Positions 7,499-10,938 of a stretch of 10,938 bases of DNA are shown here, piece after piece. Where the stretch lies: NCBI GenBank assembly GCA_016209865.1, contig JACQVL010000187.1:1-10938 (forward strand), given 5' to 3'. A program made the position numbers and the translations under genes. How positions within the stretch are numbered: position 1 is the first letter of the stretch; every line of letters begins with the position of its first letter. The notes under the pieces were generated by a model. That model searched no databases. It saw only the letters and a program-made list of their open reading frames with translations, and was not told the origin of the DNA. This DNA is from Candidatus Latescibacterota bacterium (GTDB lineage: Bacteria; JAAXHH01; JACQVL01).

Positions 7499-7505
7499 CG
7501 CCATC

Positions 7506-8381
7506 TTGTACGACTTTGACTATGCGTCACCCCGGAGTGTGCGTGAGGCGGTCTCGTTGCTGGAACGGCGGGGGGATGACGCCCGCGTCCTCAGCGGCGG
7601 CACCGACCTCATCGTGCAGCTCAGAGAAGGCCGGCGGAAAGCCGGCCTGGTGGTCGACATCAAGGAGATCCCCGAGGTCAACGATCTGTCGTACGGCCCC
7701 CGGCAGGGTCTCCGGCTCGGCGCAGCCGTCCCCTGCTACAAAATTTACGGGAATGAGACGGTCCAGAAGCTCTATCCCGGCCTGATCGACGCCGTCTCCC
7801 TCGTCGGCGGCATCCAGATTCAGGGACGGGCGACGGTCGGTGGGAACCTGTGCAACGCCTCGCCCGCCGCCGATACCATTCCCCCCCTGATCGTCTTAGG
7901 GGCCGCCTGCGTGATCGCCGGTCCCCAGGGCACGCGCACGGTGCCCGTCGAAGACTTCTGCATCGCCCCCGGCCGGACCGTCCTTCAGCGGGGTGAATTC
8001 CTCCTCTCCCTCCGCATCCCACCTCCCCTCAAAAACTCCGGCGCGTTCTATCTTCGCTTCATCCCGCGGAATGAGATGGACATCGCGGTCGTCGGCGCGG
8101 GCGCCAGCGTGGTGCTGGGCAAAAGACGGACCGTGTTCGTGTCCGCCCGCGTCGCGTTAGGGGCGGTCGCCCCGACGCCGCTGTTCGTGCGCGAAGCCGG
8201 AGATGCGTTAGCCGAGAAACCAGTGTCCGATGAGAGCATCCAGCAGGCGGCTGAGATCGCCAGGGCGGCCGCCCGGCCGATCAGTGATATGCGCGGGACG
8301 GCCGACCATCGACGCCACCTCGTCGGCGTCCTCACCCGACGAGCCCTGGAAGGCGCCATTCGACGAGCGAAGGAGTCGTAA
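7506..8381 (+). CDS. FAD-binding medium subunit of a xanthine dehydrogenase/CODH-family molybdenum hydroxylase
   Basis: A 291-residue protein of the CoxM/HcrB type, the usual length for the stand-alone FAD subunit. It takes electrons from the iron-sulfur subunit and passes them to an external acceptor. Seen: the FAD-binding signatures LSGGTDL (29-35) and ATVGGNLCNASPAAD (109-123), and the C-terminal CO_deh_flav_C-like part with RNEMDIAVVGAG (188-199) and later SDMRGTADHRR. The TTG start is set by the ribosome site 7 bases upstream. It is the first gene of the operon: its TAA is 3 bases before the ATG of the small subunit, and the small subunit's AAGGAG (8370-8375) lies inside its last codons. 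Subunit identity is firm. The enzyme's substrate is not shown by this subunit, so I give no gene symbol. Confidence 0.93.
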   Translation: MYDFDYASPRSVREAVSLLERRGDDARVLSGGTDLIVQLREGRRKAGLVVDIKEIPEVNDLSYGPRQGLRLGAAVPCYKIYGNETVQKLYPGLIDAVSLVGGIQIQGRATVGGNLCNASPAADTIPPLIVLGAACVIAGPQGTRTVPVEDFCIAPGRTVLQRGEFLLSLRIPPPLKNSGAFYLRFIPRNEMDIAVVGAGASVVLGKRRTVFVSARVALGAVAPTPLFVREAGDALAEKPVSDESIQQAAEIARAAARPISDMRGTADHRRHLVGVLTRRALEGAIRRAKES

Positions 8382-8384
8382 TCG

Positions 8385-8864
8385 ATGTCCAGAGTCCACG
8401 TCCAAGCCCGAATCAACGGAGAAGAGACGGAATTCCTCTGCGAGCCGCGCCAGAGCCTGCTGGAAGTCTTGCGAGACGTCCTGATGCTCACCGGCTCGAA
8501 AGAGGGTTGCAACAACGGTAACTGCGGGGCGTGCAACGTCATCCTCGACGGCCGTCTGGTGAATTCCTGCTTAGTGCTTGGGGTCGAGGCCCAGGGGAAA
8601 GACATCCAGACGATCGAGGGACTGGCCACCCCCGATCGCCTGCATCCGCTCCAGCAGCAATTCTTAGAGCATGCCGCCCTCCAGTGCGGCATCTGTACCC
8701 CCGGCTTCATCGTCGCCGCCAAGGCGCTGCTGGACAAGAACCCGCACCCCACCGAACCGCAGGTGCGCCATTGGCTGGCCGGGAACCTGTGCCGCTGTAC
8801 CGGGTACGATAAGATCGTCAGAGCCGTCCTCAGCGCCGCCGACGCGGTGAGGGACGGGAGATAA
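8385..8864 (+). CDS. [2Fe-2S] small subunit of the molybdenum hydroxylase
   Basis: A 159-residue protein of the CoxS type, normal length, carrying two [2Fe-2S] clusters that carry electrons from the molybdenum centre to FAD. The N-terminal plant-type ferredoxin domain has C42, C47, C50 and C62 (GCNNGNCGAC ... SC). The C-terminal four-helix domain has C101 and C104 in QCGICTPG, and C136 and C138 in NLCRCTGY. All eight ligands are present. The Gln before C101 is the residue that contacts the molybdopterin cofactor in characterised relatives. The start ATG 8385 has AAGGAG 9 bases upstream. It is followed by a repeat-filled gap of about 100 bases and then the large subunit, so the three are probably cotranscribed. 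Confidence 0.95.
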   Translation: MSRVHVQARINGEETEFLCEPRQSLLEVLRDVLMLTGSKEGCNNGNCGACNVILDGRLVNSCLVLGVEAQGKDIQTIEGLATPDRLHPLQQQFLEHAALQCGICTPGFIVAAKALLDKNPHPTEPQVRHWLAGNLCRCTGYDKIVRAVLSAADAVRDGR

Positions 8865-8867
8865 CAC

Positions 8868-8948
8868 ATTGCGGATTGCGGAATGCGGAATGAAAAAGAT
8901 GTCCTTTGGGCTGGAATAATCCAAAATCCGCAAGCCAAAATCCAAAAT
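8868..8948. repeat. Imperfect inverted repeat inside the hydroxylase operon (family D)
   Basis: The left arm (8868-8892) is ATT followed by GCGGATT, GCGGAAT and GCGGAAT, three copies of a 7-bp unit. The right arm (8918-8948) is AATCCAAAATCCGC, then AAGCCAAAATCCAAAAT, an inverted but diverged version (ATTTTGGATT unit). The middle reads AAAAAGATGTCCTTTGGGC. ATTGCGGATT-type elements are seen as multi-copy intergenic repeats in many uncultured bacteria. This one fills the gap between the small- and large-subunit genes and ends 2 bases before the large subunit's ribosome site. A short open frame from 8906 that runs through it into the large subunit is not taken as coding. Confidence 0.7.
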
Positions 8949-8950
8949 AC

Positions 8951-8958
8951 GGAGGTGA
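8951..8958 (+). promoter_or_regulatory. Ribosome binding site supporting a GTG start
   Basis: GGAGGTGA, close to the perfect anti-16S match, stands 7 bases before GTG 8966. It places the large-subunit start at 8966 and excludes the longer frame from TTG 8906, whose extra residues are translated repeat sequence. Confidence 0.85.
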
Positions 8959-8965
8959 ACCCATC

Positions 8966-9775
8966 GTGTCAGAATCCACAGCATACAAAGTCATCGGGAC
9001 GCGCCCGATCCGCCATGACGGCCTCGACAAGGTGACCGGCCGGGCGATCTACGGCGCGGACGTGCAGATGGTCGGACTGTTGTACGGGAAGATCCTGCGC
9101 AGCCCGCACGCGCACGCGCGCATCCGCAAGATCGACACCAGCCGCGCGCTGGCCCTCCCGGGGGTCAAGGCGGTGACGACCCATCAGGACCTGCCCAGTC
9201 TTGATGATAAGATCGCAGATTTGGGCGAAGCCGTCGTCAACATGCGGTACATGAGCAACAACATTTTAGCGGAGGGGAAGGTGCTCTACAAGGGCCACGC
9301 CGTGGCCGCGGTCGCCGCCACCAGCCCGCACATCGCGGAAGAAGCCCTCGCCCTGATCGACGTGGAGTATGAAGTCCTCCCGCCGGTGATGGACGTGCTC
9401 GACGCGATGAACGAGCGCGCGCCGCTCGTGCTGGAGGACCTCAAAACCTCGTCGATCGGCCAGAAGGGGGATAGGCCGAGCAACGTCGCCAGCCATTTCC
9501 AGCACAAATTAGGCGACCCGGAGAAGGGGTTTGCGGAAGCGGACGTGGTGATCGACCGGGAGTTCCACACCGCGACGGTGCACCAGGGGTACATCGAGCC
9601 GCACAACGCCACCGCCCTCTACAGCCCGGACGGCCATCTGACGGTGTGGTGCAGCACTCAGGGGGCGTTCGCTGTCCGCTCCCAGCTCGCCGAGATCCTC
9701 CAGATGCCCATCGCGACGGTCAAGGTCGTGCCTCCGGCGCTCGGCGGCGGGTTCGGCGGGACGATGACCTACTAA
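8966..9775 (+). CDS. Molybdopterin-binding large subunit, N-terminal portion ending at an in-frame premature TAA
   Basis: This encodes residues 1-269 of a xanthine dehydrogenase-family molybdopterin-binding subunit, which would normally be about 750-780 residues. Seen: the N-terminal a/b hammerhead domain (RHDGLDKVTGRAIYGADV at 17-34, then ILRSPHAHARI) and the beginning of the first molybdopterin-binding domain (VHQGYIEPHNATA at 205-217, TQGAFAVRSQLAEIL, and GGGFGG at 260-265). The frame then meets TAA at 9773-9775, yet clear homology continues in the same frame right after it (LEPEAAILSKKTG). The Lys that usually follows GGGFGG is Thr here. The gene is therefore disrupted, read through, or mis-sequenced at one spot. 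If the stop is real the product lacks most cofactor contacts and the complex would be inactive. It follows the small subunit in the operon; the GTG start is set by GGAGGTGA. Confidence 0.85.
   Translation: MSESTAYKVIGTRPIRHDGLDKVTGRAIYGADVQMVGLLYGKILRSPHAHARIRKIDTSRALALPGVKAVTTHQDLPSLDDKIADLGEAVVNMRYMSNNILAEGKVLYKGHAVAAVAATSPHIAEEALALIDVEYEVLPPVMDVLDAMNERAPLVLEDLKTSSIGQKGDRPSNVASHFQHKLGDPEKGFAEADVVIDREFHTATVHQGYIEPHNATALYSPDGHLTVWCSTQGAFAVRSQLAEILQMPIATVKVVPPALGGGFGGTMTY
9773..9775 (+). other. In-frame TAA interrupting the large subunit
   Basis: Reading from GTG 8966 this is codon 270. It follows TAC and precedes CTT. It sits where relatives have the Tyr of a Y-LEP segment, or alternatively is an extra codon just after that Tyr. 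Being TAA it cannot encode selenocysteine or pyrrolysine by known mechanisms. Confidence 0.9.
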
Positions 9776-10938
9776 CTTGAGCCGGAGGCCGCCATCCTGT
9801 CGAAGAAGACCGGCCATCCGGTCAAGATGGTGATGAACCGGACGGAGGTGTTCGAGGGCACCGGGCCGACGCCGGGGTCGTACATCCGGGTGAAAATGGG
9901 GGCGACGAAGCAGGGCCGGCTCACGGCCGCGGAGGCGTACATGGCCTACGAAGCCGGGGCGTACCCCGGCTCGCCCGTCGGGGCGGGCGCCGGGTGCATC
10001 TTCACCCCGTACGACATCCCCAACGTCGTCATCGACGGGTACGACGTCATCGTCAACAAGCCGAAGACGAACGCCTACCGGGCGCCCGGCGCGACCAACG
10101 CCGCGCTCGCCTCAGAGACGGTCGTCGATGAACTCGCCGAACGGCTGGGCATCGACCCGCTGGAGTTCCGCCGCCTCAACGGGGCGAAGGAAGGCGCCCG
10201 GCGGGCGGACGGGCCGATCCACCCGCGCATCGGGTATCTTGAGGTGGTCGAGGCGGCCATGAAACACCCGCATTACACCGCCCCGCTCGGCGGCCCCAAC
10301 CGGGGCCGCGGAGTGGCGTCCGGGTACTGGTTCAACTGGAACGGCGGCAAGTCGTGCATCTCCGTCAGCGTCAACCCGAACGGGACGGTCAACTTAGTCG
10401 AAGGGTCGACGGACATCGGCGGGACGCGCGCGTCGGTCGCCATGCAATTCGCCGAAGTCCTGGGCATCGCGGCCGAGGACGTGAACCCGATGGTCGTGGA
10501 CACCGACTCGATCGGGTACACGGACGTGACGGGCGGGAGCCGGACGGCGTTCGGCACGGGCTGGGCCGCGTACGAGGCCGGGCAGGCGATCAAACGACAG
10601 ATGATGGAACGGGCGGGCAAGCTGTGGGAAGTCTCCCCGGATGCGGTTGATTTCAAGGATGGGGTGTTCTTCTACAAGAGCGACCCGGAGAAGCGGATCA
10701 CCTTCAAGGAACTGGCGGGGAAGCTGGATCAGACTGGCGGGCCGGTCGTGGCGTCTGTGACCACCGACCCGCAAGGCGCCTTCGGCGGGGCGTTCGCCAC
10801 GCATATCGTCGATGTCGAAGTCGACCCGGAGACGGGCAAGGTGCAGGTCCTGCGGTATACCACTGTGCAGGATGTGGGCAAGGCCATCCATCCGAGCTAC
10901 GTGGAGGGCCAGATGCAGGGTGGAGTGGTGCAGGGCAT
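9776..10938 (+). pseudogene. Molybdopterin-binding large subunit, continuation after the stop (3' end outside window)
   Basis: These 387 codons continue the large-subunit frame with no further stop and with codon use like the upstream part. Seen in order: LEPEAAILSKKTGHPVKMVM; the active-site loop motif AYRAPG (10073-10090, about residue 370-375 of the whole protein); PNRGRGVASGYWFNW; GSTDIGGTRASVAMQFAEVL; VTGGSRTAFGTGWAAYEAG; and GQMQGGVVQG at the window edge. AYRAPG marks the xanthine/aldehyde/hydroxybenzoyl-CoA-reductase-like branch, as opposed to AYRCSFR of form I CO dehydrogenase, so the substrate is unknown. The catalytic Glu expected near the C-terminus lies beyond the window. The first ATG (9827) has no ribosome site and lies inside a conserved strand, so independent translation is unlikely. 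The conserved state of this half argues for a very recent mutation or a sequence error. Confidence 0.8.

Larger units (their letters stand above)
6972..7505. other. Divergent intergenic control region (534 bp)
   Basis: This gap separates the divergently transcribed FN3 gene and hydroxylase operon. It holds two candidate minus-strand promoters, one candidate plus-strand promoter, a perfect palindrome (7382-7409) and two ribosome sites. Also seen: an imperfect 15-bp direct repeat (7232-7246 and 7283-7297, 13 of 15 identical, GCGC-T/G-TGTAG core), a run of eight C (7308-7315) and a run of seven T (7327-7333). No tRNA, riboswitch or convincing coding frame was recognised in it. Confidence 0.7.

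Noticed and set aside
8048-8938. 296-codon minus-strand frame over the FAD and iron-sulfur subunit genes
   Set aside because: The plus strand holds two certain genes with all motifs; the minus-strand frame is a shadow.
8868-8948. CRISPR-like array of short repeats
   Set aside because: The 7-bp units are directly adjacent with no spacers and are part of an inverted repeat.
9773-9775. Recoded stop as selenocysteine or pyrrolysine
   Set aside because: The codon is TAA; known recoding uses TGA for selenocysteine and TAG for pyrrolysine, and the position aligns with or next to a Tyr, not an active-site residue.
7506-10938. Aerobic CO dehydrogenase (coxMSL)
   Set aside because: Gene order fits, but the large subunit has AYRAPG instead of AYRCSFR, so I do not use cox gene symbols.

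Overview
The window reads as a GC-rich bacterial chromosome segment, probably from an uncultured lineage of or near the FCB group (Bacteroidetes/Ignavibacteria/Latescibacteria-like candidate phyla). The best evidence is the large minus-strand secreted protein. It ends in a Por/type IX-secretion-like sorting domain with the hallmark NYPNPFNPET motif, a domain concentrated in those phyla. Nearly every intergenic gap holds a dispersed-type palindromic repeat, as is common in such genomes. The phylum assignment is inference.

Layout. (1) 1-1704, plus strand: the C-terminal end of a Gfo/Idh/MocA-family oxidoreductase, overlapping by ATGA a predicted lipoprotein with a Kre9/KNH-like Ig domain and a six-unit TolB-like (PD40) propeller. 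(2) 1708-1798: an imperfect inverted repeat whose right edge also supplies the Shine-Dalgarno sequence of the next gene. (3) 1808-2713, plus: a DUF815-type AAA+ ATPase. (4) 2715-2832: a second repeat family, a long inverted repeat lying between two convergent genes and able to act as a two-way terminator. (5) 2838-6971, minus: a 1377-residue secreted protein with a signal peptide, an unrecognised N-terminal domain, about ten fibronectin-III-type domains (several resembling the N-terminal domain of purple acid phosphatases) and the sorting domain. (6) 6972-7505: a divergent control region with two candidate minus-strand promoters, one candidate plus-strand promoter and a perfect 28-bp palindrome. 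(7) 7506-10938, plus: a molybdenum-hydroxylase operon in the order FAD subunit, [2Fe-2S] subunit, molybdopterin subunit (the coxMSL order). The last gene runs off the window and is broken by an in-frame TAA at 9773-9775.

The three hydroxylase genes would build one electron-transfer enzyme (substrate to Mo cofactor to two [2Fe-2S] clusters to FAD). The large subunit carries AYRAPG at the active-site loop rather than the AYRCSFR of true CO dehydrogenase, so it is a xanthine dehydrogenase-family enzyme of unknown substrate. I see no CRISPR array, transposase, tRNA or rRNA, and no clear new defence or mobile system. The items most worth checking are the premature stop in the large subunit, the repeat families placed at transcriptional and translational signals, and the giant FN3/PAP-like secreted protein.
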